Shown in pieces: positions 7,689 through 15,289 of a stretch of DNA of 20,066 bases (positions are counted from its first letter, which is position 1; each line of letters opens with the position of its first letter). This DNA comes from JANMQK01 sp031370485 (GTDB lineage: Bacteria; Acidobacteriota; Polarisedimenticolia; Gp22-AA2). The stretch covers positions 1 through 20,066 of the forward strand of contig JANMQK010000366.1 in NCBI GenBank assembly GCA_031370485.1, given 5' to 3'. Both the position numbers and the translations under genes were made by a program. The notes under the pieces were generated by a model. The model was not told the DNA's origin, searched no databases, and saw only the letters and a list, made by a program, of their open reading frames with translations.

Positions 7689-9147
7689 CTACCAGTCCGG
7701 GGGCGCCGGACCAGGTCGGGCAGGCGCTACAGGCGGGGCGCGTGACGGCAGGCCGAGGCACTCAAGGATCGCGCGAGTGGGCTCGGGTGGATGGATGGCT
7801 GCGATGATCCGGAGCCGCCCGCCGCATTCGGGGCAATCGAGGACCTCGAACGCAAAGACCCGGCGCAGCAGATCGGCCCACGCATAGCGGCGTTTGTCCG
7901 GGGCCGGCGGGGCACCAGCATCACCTTCTCCGCTGGTGCCCGAGCCCCTGCAGCACGCGAAGCGCGCGGCCTTTCTTGAGGGAAGCGCGACCGGGACCAC
8001 CCGATCACGCCACCCGGCGCAGGGGGCGAGTACCCCGTGGTACCTGACCAGGTGCGCGCGGGGCGCGGGGATGAGAGGCACGAGACGCTCCAGAAGCTCG
8101 TGCGGCTCGAACACAATCTGCGTCGTGCCGTCGCGCCAGCGATGCCGCAGGCGGTAAATCAGGCACCCGTCCTCGAGGCGCTCCAGCCGCTCGGTGGCGA
8201 CGGGTGGGCGCCCGCCATAGCGGCACAGCCTCTCGAGACGCCGGCGGTCGCGGGCGGGGACGGCGACGTCGGCGTGGAGTGAGAAGCCTGAGTCGGCGGA
8301 GCATCGGGGTGCCGCGGGATCCGACAGATGCTCCGGGTCGACGCGGTCGCCGCGCCGGGCGAGGGGCCGGCCGTCAGCGGCCCGGCCGCGTAGCGAGGCG
8401 GCGGCGAGGCCCGCGAGGAGCGGCTGCGTGGCGCCGAGCGGGTCGGCCTCCGAGGGGTCGGCCCCCGGGCCGAGCCCGCGGCGCTCGAGAAGGCGAGAGA
8501 CCCGGCGGGCAACACGCAAGACGACGCGTCGCACCTCGGCATCGTCCGGGGGCGGCAGGACGCGGAAGCGCATGCCGGGCTCACCGTAGCGCTCGTAGAT
8601 GCCGTCAAAGACGAGCGTGTGAAAGTGGACGTCGAGATTCAGCGCGTCGCCGGGCGCTCCGGCGCAGGGAGGCGAACACCTCCCGCACGAAAACCCGCAG
8701 CACTGCCGAGGTGAGGCCGGAGTCGTAGGCCAGGCGGTAACGCAGGGCGAACGGAAGCGTGAGGACCCACTGCCGGACCGGCGCTTTCGGGAAAACCCGG
8801 TCGACGAGATGGGCCTCGGTATCGGCCATGCGGCGGCTGCCGCAGGAGGGGCAGAAGCCCCGCCCCTTGCAGGAAAAGGCGACGAGCCGGTCGCGGCCGC
8901 AGGCGGCGCAGTGAACGCGAAGAAATCCATGGGCGAGGATGCCGCACTCGAGAAAGCCGCGCATCTCCCGCTCCACGAAGCGCGGCAGGGGGCGTTCGCG
9001 CTCTCGGGCGGCCGCCACGAAGGTCTCGATCTCCGCCTGGATGGCGCGGTAGAGGACGCTCTCCTCCGGGCGGCGGCGCTCGTAGGCGGGGGCGGACGGG
9101 GCCGGGGCGGAGAGGTCGTGGTCGCTCGGCGGGAGAGGTCGCTCCAT
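7689..9147 (-). pseudogene. IS91-family (Y1/Y2 HUH) transposase, disrupted by deletion and frameshift
   Basis: The ATG at 9147 has AGGG at good spacing. The first frame encodes the N-terminal zinc-binding region (FSCKGRGFCPSCGSRRM, then PVRQWVLTLPFALRYRLAYD). It continues to FVREVFASLRRSAR and then leaves frame, closing at 8605. The second frame picks up at GDALNLDVHFHTLVFDGIY, which includes the HUH metal-binding motif HFH at 8619-8627. It continues through the tyrosine region VRYHGVLAPCAGWR and the C-terminal zinc motif CPECGGRLRIIAAI to the stop at 7689. Intact IS91 transposases have about 15-20 residues between these blocks (a cGavtfvqRfG-type motif), so roughly 50 bases are missing near 8645-8660. 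IS91 elements move by rolling-circle replication. This copy could not make active enzyme as read. Confidence 0.85.
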
Positions 9148-9317
9148 GCTGACCCTGCGCTGCGAGTCGGATGCCGGGTGCAGGCCGTCGTCTGGCGCCC
9201 AACCTTTTCCGGGGGTCGCGAAGGGCACCTTCCTCCCCGGAGCGTCACGCCCCGCCGCAGCGCGAACGTCCGCCGGCCGCAGGTGAACGGAATGGCGCGG
9301 GTTTGCCGCCACGGGGC

Positions 9318-9347
9318 TTGTCAGCGTAGCGGCGAATAGGGTACAAG
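9318..9347 (+). promoter_or_regulatory. Candidate sigma-70 promoter for the outer-membrane protein gene
   Basis: TTGTCA (9318-9323, five of six to consensus) and TACAAG (9342-9347, four of six) are spaced by 18 bases. A start near 9354 would precede GGAGGC at 9365-9370 and the ATG at 9377. Plausible but unproven. Confidence 0.3.
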
Positions 9348-9376
9348 CCTCTGACGCGGTTCATGGAGGCTTCGAG

Positions 9377-10189
9377 ATGCGGTGTGGTCGGGCGGTCGTG
9401 AGAGGGTGGTTGATTCTGGACGTCGCGATGATCTTCTGTGCGATGATTCTCGGCGCGCCGGCCGCAGCGTGGGCCCAGTCGGGATCAGGCGGTGGGGAGA
9501 GGGCCGAGGCGCGCCTGTTCCAGCGATTCGTCGAAGACGCCTCCGTCGTCCCCGGTGGCTGGCTCGAGGCGCAATACTCGTACGAAAACCTGAACGATGG
9601 CACCCGCCACCGGATCGGCCCGATAATCGCCTTCCGGCTCGGCCACGATGTCGAGGCCGGTCTGCGGTTCGGGTACGAGAAGCTGAGCCTCGACGGGCTG
9701 CCGGACGGCTCGGGGGTCTCCGACATCGACCTCTACGCCAAGTACCGCTTTCCCGGGGCCGCGTCGCGGTTCGCCCTGGGCGTACTTTACAAGGCCCCCA
9801 CCGCCGAAAAGGACAAGGGGATCGGAACCGGCAGCAGCGACTTCGAGCTGTTCGGGGCGGTGCGCTCCGACCTGCATGCCGTGAGCCTCGTGGCGAACGC
9901 CGGCGTGCGCTTCAACGGCAGCACCGATCCGCCGTTCGCGGCGACGAAGGACTCGTTTCTCTTTGGCGCCGGGATACTCCTGCCGGCGGCTTCCGCGGCG
10001 ACCTTCTCGATCGAGGCGAGCTACGAGACGCGGCGGTTCGCCGGGGTCCACACGGACGGGCGCCTGACGCTGGGTGTCCAGACCTTTGGTATTGCGGGGC
10101 GCGGCGGCTTTCGCGGAGCCATCGGCATCCCCCTGACCGATGGCGCTCCGGATCTCAACCTGATCGCCGGCGTCTACCTCGTGTACTAG
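9377..10189 (+). CDS. Outer-membrane beta-barrel protein (transporter/porin-like)
   Basis: A 270-residue protein with a signal peptide ending in a classical AAAWAQ cleavage site near residue 34. The mature sequence alternates polar and hydrophobic residues in many short strands with aromatic girdles. Examples are WLEAQYSYENL, VEAGLRFGYEKLSL, DIDLYAKYRF and a final LIAGVYLVY, ending in an aromatic residue as expected for barrel assembly by BAM. It resembles the broad group of transporter-like or phenol-degradation MetA-type barrels, but no substrate can be assigned. GGAGGC lies six bases before the ATG at 9377; a later in-frame ATG at residue 17 would also leave a functional signal peptide. 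It precedes the sensor kinase gene by 52 bases in the same direction, so it could be sensed by or co-regulated with the two-component system (inference). Confidence 0.8.
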   Translation: MRCGRAVVRGWLILDVAMIFCAMILGAPAAAWAQSGSGGGERAEARLFQRFVEDASVVPGGWLEAQYSYENLNDGTRHRIGPIIAFRLGHDVEAGLRFGYEKLSLDGLPDGSGVSDIDLYAKYRFPGAASRFALGVLYKAPTAEKDKGIGTGSSDFELFGAVRSDLHAVSLVANAGVRFNGSTDPPFAATKDSFLFGAGILLPAASAATFSIEASYETRRFAGVHTDGRLTLGVQTFGIAGRGGFRGAIGIPLTDGAPDLNLIAGVYLVY

Positions 10190-10204
10190 CACGAAAGGTG
10201 CTAG
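10186..10204 (+). terminator. Perfect hairpin overlapping the beta-barrel stop codon
   Basis: CTAGCAC and GTGCTAG form a perfect seven-base stem around a GAAAG loop. The stem includes the TAG stop codon of the barrel gene. A short GTTT follows, but there is no real T-tract. It may attenuate read-through into the kinase gene, stabilise the upstream mRNA, or act as an operator for a dimeric regulator. Confidence 0.4.
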
Positions 10205-10241
10205 CATCGCGGGGTTTGGGATCCTCCCTGTCGGTGCGCCA

Positions 10242-11735
10242 ATGAAGAACCCGCTGCGCGGGCTCCGGATCGGCACCAGGCTGTTTCTCATCGTCCTGGT
10301 GATGATGCTTCTGACCCTCACGACGTCGTTTCTCGTCTATTCCCATTTCGAGACCGCCCTGTTCGAAGAGATACAGGATCAGACCGAGTCGCTCTCGAAG
10401 GCCCTGCAGATCAGCGTGCAGCAGCTCACCGCGCAGGGGATGACCGACGAGAGCCTCCTGGACGACTACGTCCAGCGCCTGTCGAGCCGCGGCGTCAAGG
10501 AGATCTCGATCCTGAGCAACGAGCGGCAGATCGTCGCGTCGAGCAACCGCGCCAAGGTCGGGCGGACGCTCGGGCCGAAGGGACTGGCGCGGCCGGGGGG
10601 TGACGTGGTCATCACCGGGGTGCTGGGCGACGACGACATGGAACAGGGCGGCAAGGTGAGCACGACGCTCGACATTCCGATCATCGTGGACAACGAGAAA
10701 CGCGGGTACGTGCGCCTGCACCTGCTCCTCGACGACATCAGCGCGCTCATCAGCGACGCGATCACGCGGCGCCTGCTGGTGACCGTGCTCGTTTTCATGG
10801 CCGGGATGGCGGGTGTCGTCGTTTTGTCCTTCAGGCTGACCCGCTCGCTGGATCACCTGTCGCAGGCCGCCGGCCGCATCGCCCAGGGGGACCTGCAGGT
10901 GACAGTCCCGAGAGGGGGCGAGGACGAAGTCGGCCGTCTCATCGCCACGTTCAACGTCATGGTCGAGCGGCTGCGCGAGCAACGCGCCCTCGAGTCGCGG
11001 CTGAGGCGGGCCGAGCGGACCTCGGCGGTGGGGAAGCTTGCGTCCGCCGTGGCGCACGAGATCCGGAACCCCCTGAACCTGATCAGCCTGAGCATCGACC
11101 ACCTGGGCGCCGAGTTCCAGCCCGCCGCGCCCGGGACCGCCGCGGAGTACTCGCGGCTCATCATGGCGATGCGGGATGAGCTGACGCGTCTCGATCGGAT
11201 GGTGAGCGACTTCCTGAACTACGGGCGGCCGCCGCGGCTGGCATTGCGCGCCTGCCAGGTCGAGGAGTTCCTCGAGGAAGTCCTCTCCCTGACCGCGGCC
11301 AAGGCGAGAGAGCAGCAGATCGAGATCGAGCGGCGCTTCGGCCCGGGGCTGCCCGCGGTGCAGGCCGACCCGGACGGGCTGAGAACCTGCTTCATGAACG
11401 TCGCGATGAACGCGATCCAGGCGATGCCGACCGGCGGCAGGCTGGTGGTCGAGGCGGTCCCCAGGGCCGTGGCGTCCGGGGAGACGGGAGTCGCCGTGTC
11501 GTTCAGCGACACCGGAGGGGGCATCGGCGCTGCGGACCTCGACCGGATCTTCGAGCCCTACTTCTCCACCCGCGAGGCGGGGGTCGGGCTGGGGCTCGCC
11601 ATCACCCAGAGAATCGTCCAGGACCACGGGGGGGACATCAAGGTGGAAAGCGCGCCCGGAAAAGGAACCACCTTCCGCATCGAGATGCCGTCGCGCGGCC
11701 CGGAAGGGACGGCGGCGTCCCGAAACGCCGCCTGA
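10242..11735 (+). CDS. Membrane sensor histidine kinase (NtrB/ZraS/AtoS type)
   Basis: A 497-residue protein. TM1 spans about 11-34, followed by a periplasmic sensor region of about 140 residues (35-177) with a single-Cache-like character. TM2 spans about 178-198 and a HAMP domain about 199-250. The dimerisation/phosphoacceptor box AVAHEIRNPLN places the phosphorylated histidine at 272. The ATPase domain shows the N box (NVAMNAIQAMP, 386-396), G1 (DTGGGIG, 423-429), F box (FEPYFST) and G2 (GVGLGLAI, 447-454). The protein autophosphorylates and passes phosphate to the response regulator encoded eight bases downstream. The signal is unknown. No catalytic residue is missing. The ATG at 10242 gives a short basic N-terminus before TM1. 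Confidence 0.92.
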   Translation: MKNPLRGLRIGTRLFLIVLVMMLLTLTTSFLVYSHFETALFEEIQDQTESLSKALQISVQQLTAQGMTDESLLDDYVQRLSSRGVKEISILSNERQIVASSNRAKVGRTLGPKGLARPGGDVVITGVLGDDDMEQGGKVSTTLDIPIIVDNEKRGYVRLHLLLDDISALISDAITRRLLVTVLVFMAGMAGVVVLSFRLTRSLDHLSQAAGRIAQGDLQVTVPRGGEDEVGRLIATFNVMVERLREQRALESRLRRAERTSAVGKLASAVAHEIRNPLNLISLSIDHLGAEFQPAAPGTAAEYSRLIMAMRDELTRLDRMVSDFLNYGRPPRLALRACQVEEFLEEVLSLTAAKAREQQIEIERRFGPGLPAVQADPDGLRTCFMNVAMNAIQAMPTGGRLVVEAVPRAVASGETGVAVSFSDTGGGIGAADLDRIFEPYFSTREAGVGLGLAITQRIVQDHGGDIKVESAPGKGTTFRIEMPSRGPEGTAASRNAA

Positions 11736-11743
11736 GTCTCGCC

Positions 11744-13195
11744 ATGGTTGAGCCGAGCCGCGTGCTGGTGGTGGACGACGAGCCCCGCCAGATCGACATC
11801 CTGAAGGCCATCCTCAGCCGGGAGGGGTTCGACGTCGACACCGCCGCGACCGCGGAGACCGCGGTCGTCATGATGCGCGACCTCCTGCCGGCGGTCATCC
11901 TGACCGATCTCAAGCTTCCCGGCCGCGACGGCATAGCACTTCTCGAGGAGGCGGCGTCTCTCACGCCCCAGCCTTGCGTGATCATCATGACCGCCCACGG
12001 AACCATCGACACCGCCGTCGAGGCCATGAAGAAGGGGGCTTTCGACTACCTCACGAAGCCTCTGGTTCGCGACACGGTCGTGCTGGCGGTGCGCCGCGCC
12101 ATGGAGAAGGCGCGCCTGTTGCGCGAGAACCAGGCCCTGCGGGAAGAGCTGGTCGATCGCTTCGCCCTCGAAAATGTCATCGGCGATCACGGCACGATGC
12201 AGGAGGTCTTCCGGCTGGTCAAGAAGGTCGCGTCCAGCACATCGACCGTTCTCGTGTACGGGGAGTCGGGGACCGGCAAGGAGCTCATCGCGCGGGCGAT
12301 CCACTACAACTCGCCGCGCGCGGCGAAGGCCTTCCACGCGATCAACTGCGCCGCCATCCCCGAGCCGTTGCTCGAGAGCGAGCTGTTCGGCCACGAGAGA
12401 GGATCCTTCACCGGCGCCGTGGCCCGCAAGATTGGCCTGTTCGAAGAGGCGTCCGGCAGCACCCTGTTCCTCGACGAGGTCGGGGACCTCAGCATGGCGA
12501 TGCAGGCCAAGCTCCTGCGTACCCTCCAGGAGAAGGAGGTCCGGCGCGTCGGCAGCACCGCGTCGATCCCGGTCGATGTGCGGATCCTCGCCGCCACCAA
12601 CCGGAGCCTGGCGCGGCTGATGCAGGAGGGCCGGTTCCGCGAGGATCTGTTCTACCGCCTGAATGTCCTGACCATCTCGCTGCCGCCGCTCCGGGAGCGG
12701 ACCACCGACATCCCGCAGCTGGTGCAGCATTTCATCGCCCGCCACGCCGCCCGAAGCGGGAAGAAGGTCCGGGCGGTCGAGGCCCGGGCGCTCGCGGCGC
12801 TCATGGGCTACCGCTGGCCGGGAAACGTGCGGCAGCTCGAATCGGCGATCGAGCGCGCCATCCTGATGTCAGAGGGCCCTCTGCTCACCGTCGAAGACCT
12901 GCCTGTCGAGGTGCGGCCCGGAGGGCCCGAGGGCCCGGTGGGATTCCATCTGCCCGACACCGGTCTCAGCTTCGAGGCGCTCGAGAGAAGCCTGCTCAAG
13001 CAGGCTCTCGCCAAGGGGGGGAATGTCTCGCGGGCGGCGCGGCTTCTGGGGATGTCGCGGCGGACCTTCCAATACCGGCTGGAGAAATTCAGCCTAGCGG
13101 TGTCGGACGGCATCGAGAGCGTCCCGCATGCCGCTGCACCAGATGGTGCACCCCCCGCCCCAGAACGTAAAGAACTGAAGCCCCCGTCCCGCTGA
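11744..13195 (+). CDS. NtrC-family sigma-54-dependent response regulator
   Basis: A 483-residue three-domain activator. The receiver domain (1-120) has the acidic pair D11/D12, phosphoacceptor D55, T83 and K105. The AAA+ domain (about 142-370) has Walker A GESGTGKE at 173-180, the sigma-54 contact loop written GSFTGA at 220-225, and Walker B LFLDEVGD at 241-248. The last domain is a Fis-type helix-turn-helix with NVSRAARLLGMSRRTFQYRL near 427-446. It hydrolyses ATP to open promoters bound by sigma-54 polymerase after phosphorylation by the kinase encoded just upstream. The linker between AAA+ and Fis domains is Gly/Pro-rich and encoded by repeated GGGCCCGA-like DNA. The proline-rich C-terminal tail after the helix-turn-helix is unusual but probably harmless. 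A sigma-54 promoter lies about 90 bases beyond its stop. Confidence 0.95.
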   Translation: MVEPSRVLVVDDEPRQIDILKAILSREGFDVDTAATAETAVVMMRDLLPAVILTDLKLPGRDGIALLEEAASLTPQPCVIIMTAHGTIDTAVEAMKKGAFDYLTKPLVRDTVVLAVRRAMEKARLLRENQALREELVDRFALENVIGDHGTMQEVFRLVKKVASSTSTVLVYGESGTGKELIARAIHYNSPRAAKAFHAINCAAIPEPLLESELFGHERGSFTGAVARKIGLFEEASGSTLFLDEVGDLSMAMQAKLLRTLQEKEVRRVGSTASIPVDVRILAATNRSLARLMQEGRFREDLFYRLNVLTISLPPLRERTTDIPQLVQHFIARHAARSGKKVRAVEARALAALMGYRWPGNVRQLESAIERAILMSEGPLLTVEDLPVEVRPGGPEGPVGFHLPDTGLSFEALERSLLKQALAKGGNVSRAARLLGMSRRTFQYRLEKFSLAVSDGIESVPHAAAPDGAPPAPERKELKPPSR

Positions 13196-13217
13196 ATCAA
13201 ACCCCGCCCGGGCCCCT

Positions 13218-13238
13218 CCTTCGACCGTATCCCGAAGG
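13218..13238. promoter_or_regulatory. Candidate activator binding site upstream of the sigma-54 promoter
   Basis: CCTTCG and CGAAGG form an inverted repeat separated by nine bases, centred about 55 bases before the -24 element. The layout suits a dimeric Fis-type DNA-binding domain, although NtrC sites usually lie somewhat farther upstream. There is no T-run, so a terminator for the regulator gene is less likely. Confidence 0.3.
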
Positions 13239-13281
13239 GAGTCAGTCAGTTGCCCGTCGACGTCGGCGTCTTGCGCCCGGC

Positions 13282-13297
13282 TGGCACCGGAGTTGCT
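13282..13297 (+). promoter_or_regulatory. Sigma-54 promoter (-24/-12)
   Basis: TGGCACCGGAGTTGCT matches the TGGCACGN4TTGCW consensus at every defined position except the seventh, with exact GG-to-GC spacing. Transcription would start near 13308, giving a leader of about 43 bases to the gene at 13351. It lies just after an NtrC-family activator gene, which makes that regulator the obvious candidate. Confidence 0.8.
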
Positions 13298-13335
13298 GTC
13301 AGGAGCACGGACGTTTGTGAGCAGTTCAACCCGAT

Positions 13336-13344
13336 AGGAGGGAG
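13336..13344 (+). promoter_or_regulatory. Strong ribosome binding site for the sigma-54-driven gene
   Basis: AGGAGGGAG lies six bases before the ATG at 13351. It is one of the best matches to the anti-Shine-Dalgarno in the window, predicting high expression once transcribed. Confidence 0.75.
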
Positions 13345-13350
13345 CGGTAC

Positions 13351-13713
13351 ATGAAACGGATTCTGGTTCTGACGTTGGTGGCGGCGGTCGTTCTCGGTTT
13401 CGCGTCGATGAGTTTCGCGGGCCAGAACAAGGGCATGAAGACCTCGAAGGCTTCGATGTCGCATCTCAAGATGGTCGGCGAGGTGACGAGCATCGACGCG
13501 GCGAGCAAGAGCTTCACCGTGAAAGAGGCCGTGAAGACCGGCGAGGCCAAGGAGATCACCTTCATGCTGGGCGAGCACGCCAAGGTGATGGTGCAGTCGA
13601 AGGCGGGCACGATCAATGACCTGAAGGCCGGTGACTCGGTCACCGTCCGCTACATCGAGAAGGACGGCAAGAACATCGCCGAGGAGTGCCACGTCGCGAA
13701 GGCCGCCGCCTGA
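13351..13713 (+). CDS. Small exported DUF5666-like protein, predicted sigma-54-controlled
   Basis: A 120-residue protein with a clear signal peptide (MKRILVLTLVAAVVLGF, cleavage after SFA near residue 23). The mature protein is Lys-rich. From about residue 41 it shows a beta-rich pattern, MVGEVTSIDAASKSFTVKE, then KEITFMLGEH and LKAGDSVTVRYIE. This is the OB-like layout of DUF5666-type periplasmic proteins. Biochemical function is unknown. The gene stands alone between a sigma-54 promoter with a strong ribosome site and a strong intrinsic terminator, so it is a dedicated regulated transcript. The arrangement of kinase, sigma-54 activator and small periplasmic protein recalls ZraSR with ZraP, although the protein itself is unrelated to ZraP. 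A role in envelope stress is an inference from that analogy. Confidence 0.85.
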   Translation: MKRILVLTLVAAVVLGFASMSFAGQNKGMKTSKASMSHLKMVGEVTSIDAASKSFTVKEAVKTGEAKEITFMLGEHAKVMVQSKAGTINDLKAGDSVTVRYIEKDGKNIAEECHVAKAAA

Positions 13714-13751
13714 ACGGTCTGCTTCAAGCGTGATTCAGGCTGTATGAATGG

Positions 13752-13790
13752 AGGCGGGGCCCCCCCCCGGGCCCCGCCTTCTTTCCTTCC
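13752..13790 (+). terminator. Strong intrinsic terminator of the sigma-54-driven gene
   Basis: AGGCGGGGCCC (13752-13762) pairs perfectly with GGGCCCCGCCT (13769-13779) around a C6 loop and is followed by the pyrimidine/T-rich TTCTTTCCTT. It separates the plus-strand gene from the convergent minus-strand operon and may also stop transcription from that side, though with a poorer T-tract. Confidence 0.85.
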
Positions 13791-13801
13791 AGCCGTTCCC
13801 T

Positions 13802-14095
13802 TCAGGCGTTTCCTTTCCCGCGCCGCGCCGGATTCCACCGCTCGAGACGCGGAATCCTGCGCGTGAACAGCCCCGCCAGGAATCCCGGGAACCCGAACTC
13901 CTTCACCTTTCCCCTCACGAGGTCCTGCATCTGCTGGACGGTCATGTCGGGAGCCGTGAAGCGTCCCCCCTGGTAGCAGTGCGAGCAGAACACGACGTTT
14001 TTGGTCCCGTCCGCGTTCGTCCCCCCACCGCGTTCGTCACGCTTCAGCGGCATGCCGCAGGACTGGCAGTTCTTGTGAGTCTGTTCCGTTGCCAT
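13802..14095 (-). CDS. Putative zinc-ribbon domain protein
   Basis: The ATG at 14095 gives 97 residues beginning MATEQTHKNCQSCGMPL. Two Cys pairs, CQSCG and FCSHCY, about 30 residues apart, form the zinc-ribbon typical of the small zf-ribbon_2-type proteins. After it comes a helical DMTVQQMQDLVRGKVKEF segment and a basic tail. Cellular function is unknown; such proteins are usually cytoplasmic. An upstream ATG at 14116 overlaps the DUF6265 stop as ATGA, but the GGGGAGGA site lies just before the 14095 start, which matches family N-termini. It is the last gene of the long minus-strand run and stops 24 bases from the terminator hairpin. Confidence 0.8.
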   Translation of the reverse strand: MATEQTHKNCQSCGMPLKRDERGGGTNADGTKNVVFCSHCYQGGRFTAPDMTVQQMQDLVRGKVKEFGFPGFLAGLFTRRIPRLERWNPARRGKGNA

Positions 14096-14102
14096 GAAAT
14101 GG

Positions 14103-14110
14103 TCCTCCCC
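14103..14110 (-). promoter_or_regulatory. Ribosome binding site deciding the zinc-ribbon gene start
   Basis: GGGGAGGA on the minus strand lies seven bases before the ATG at 14095. It favours this start over the overlapping ATG at 14116. Confidence 0.6.
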
Positions 14111-14112
14111 GG

Positions 14113-14628
14113 TCATTTGCCCTCCCCGGAGCAGGCGGTCCGCCGCATCGGGAAATCGCCCCCCCGGACCTTTCCCGCCTGCGTTCCCTCGATCCGCGCC
14201 TGCAGGATGCCGCTTTTGCCCATGCGGTAGATGATGCGCTGCGGAAAGTCGTGGTCAGGGTTTTCGAAAACGACACTTGTGGCGGTCACCTCGACCGAAC
14301 CAAAGGAGGCTTCGGCCTGTCCTGACGGCCGTGACGTGAAGACCAGGCGTCCCTCCTGCTCCTCGATCCGCATCTGCTCGAACTCGCGCGTCCTGCCGTC
14401 CCTCACCGTGCGGCTCATGCCGAGCATCACGCCGCCGCGCGGCCGCATCCACTGCTCTTCGATGCCGCGCGCGGGGTCGACGCTCTCCCAGCATCCCCCC
14501 AGCCAGGAGATCCGCGCGATCAAAGCGTCCGCGGGGCCGGCCGCCGCCGCAAAAGGGCAGGGGAGGAGCACGAGCAGCCATGAAAGCAGGGCGAAGGCCG
14601 GCCGACGGGAGGGGCGCCGCGCCGTCAC
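14113..14628 (-). CDS. DUF6265 family exported protein
   Basis: The GTG at 14628 overlaps the GST stop codon as GTGA and gives 171 residues. Residues about 1-30 form a signal peptide with a hydrophobic core (FALLSWLLVLLPCPFAAAAG). The mature part carries the family's conserved blocks: ISWLGGCWES, GGVMLGMSRTVRDGRT, EQMRIEE and FENPDHDFPQRIIYR. DUF6265 proteins are small lipocalin-like beta-barrel proteins of unknown ligand. A longer start at 14688 would run inside the GST gene and place a proline-rich stretch before the signal peptide, so it is disfavoured. Translation is probably coupled to GST upstream and to the zinc-ribbon gene downstream. Confidence 0.82.
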   Translation of the reverse strand: MTARRPSRRPAFALLSWLLVLLPCPFAAAAGPADALIARISWLGGCWESVDPARGIEEQWMRPRGGVMLGMSRTVRDGRTREFEQMRIEEQEGRLVFTSRPSGQAEASFGSVEVTATSVVFENPDHDFPQRIIYRMGKSGILQARIEGTQAGKVRGGDFPMRRTACSGEGK

Positions 14629-15242
14629 AGGGGCTTCCAGGCGTCGATGGGGACATGGCCCGCCTGGCCGCGCACCCGCTCCAGCCATTGCGCGATCGAA
14701 GAGTACGGCTGCATGTCGAAGCCCCCCTCATGGGCGACGTGGGTGTAGGCGTAGAGCGCCATGTCCGCGATCGTGTACCGTCCGCCGATCAGAAACGCAT
14801 GCGCGCGCAGGTGCCCCTCCATCACCTCGAGGGCTTTCCTGCCGAGCGCCTGCTTCTGGCCCAGCAGCTCGCGGTAGAACTGCGTCAGCTCTATCTTCTT
14901 GATCGCGAGCCAGAAACGCGCGGCCGCGAGGTTCGGCTCGTGGCTGTACTGCTCGAAGAAGAGCCACTGCATGACTTGCGCCTGCTCGAACCGATCCCCG
15001 GGCCAGTAAGGCGTTCCCTGGGACAGGTAGAACAAGATCGCGTTTGACTCGGGGAGGATGCGGCCGTCATCGAGAACGAGCACCGGGATCTTCCCATTAG
15101 GGTTGACCGCGAGAAAACCCTCGGTCCTGGTGCCCCCCTGCAGGGTGTCAACCAGGATGTGCTCGTACGCCAGCCCGAGGTGCGCGAGGATCAGCCGCGC
15201 CTTGTACCCGTTCCCGGAGGGCGGAAAGTCATAGAGTTTCAT
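14625..15242 (-). CDS. Glutathione S-transferase family protein
   Basis: The ATG at 15242, with GAGG six bases upstream, gives 205 residues of usual GST length. The N-terminal thioredoxin-fold domain (1-78) starts MKLYDFPPSGNGYKARL and holds the cis-proline KIPVLVL and the glutathione-contacting PESNAIL motif (64-70). The C-terminal all-helical domain (about 85-200) includes the N-capping region IGGRYTIADMALYAY. GSTs conjugate or reduce electrophiles with glutathione or a related thiol in the cytoplasm; the substrate cannot be predicted. It follows the M23 peptidase gene after 47 bases and overlaps the DUF6265 gene by four bases. A four-residue-longer start at 15254 is possible but lacks a comparable ribosome site. 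Confidence 0.9.
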   Translation of the reverse strand: MKLYDFPPSGNGYKARLILAHLGLAYEHILVDTLQGGTRTEGFLAVNPNGKIPVLVLDDGRILPESNAILFYLSQGTPYWPGDRFEQAQVMQWLFFEQYSHEPNLAAARFWLAIKKIELTQFYRELLGQKQALGRKALEVMEGHLRAHAFLIGGRYTIADMALYAYTHVAHEGGFDMQPYSSIAQWLERVRGQAGHVPIDAWKPL

Positions 15243-15289
15243 GGAGGACCTCACCTACGGTGATCATAACGCCCCCGGGCCGCTTGACG

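Larger units (their letters stand above)
7563..9376 (-). mobile_element. Remnant IS91-like element (boundaries not determined)
   Basis: The interval brackets the broken transposase and its flanks. IS91 elements lack inverted terminal repeats and target duplications, so the ends cannot be read by eye. The 126 bases after the transposase stop (7563-7688) and the roughly 230 bases before its start contain no other gene that I can support. A GTTC at 9359-9362 resembles the tetranucleotide used by some IS91 elements, but this is weak evidence. Confidence 0.4.

Noticed and set aside
9355..9365. GTTC tetranucleotide as IS91 boundary
   Set aside because: A four-base match occurs by chance, and IS91 ends need comparison with intact copies.
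10155..11627. 490-codon minus-strand frame opposite the sensor kinase
   Set aside because: It is the antisense shadow of an intact kinase.
12920..12945. GGGCCCGA-like repeats in the regulator gene
   Set aside because: They encode the Gly/Pro interdomain linker and are better explained by low-complexity coding sequence.
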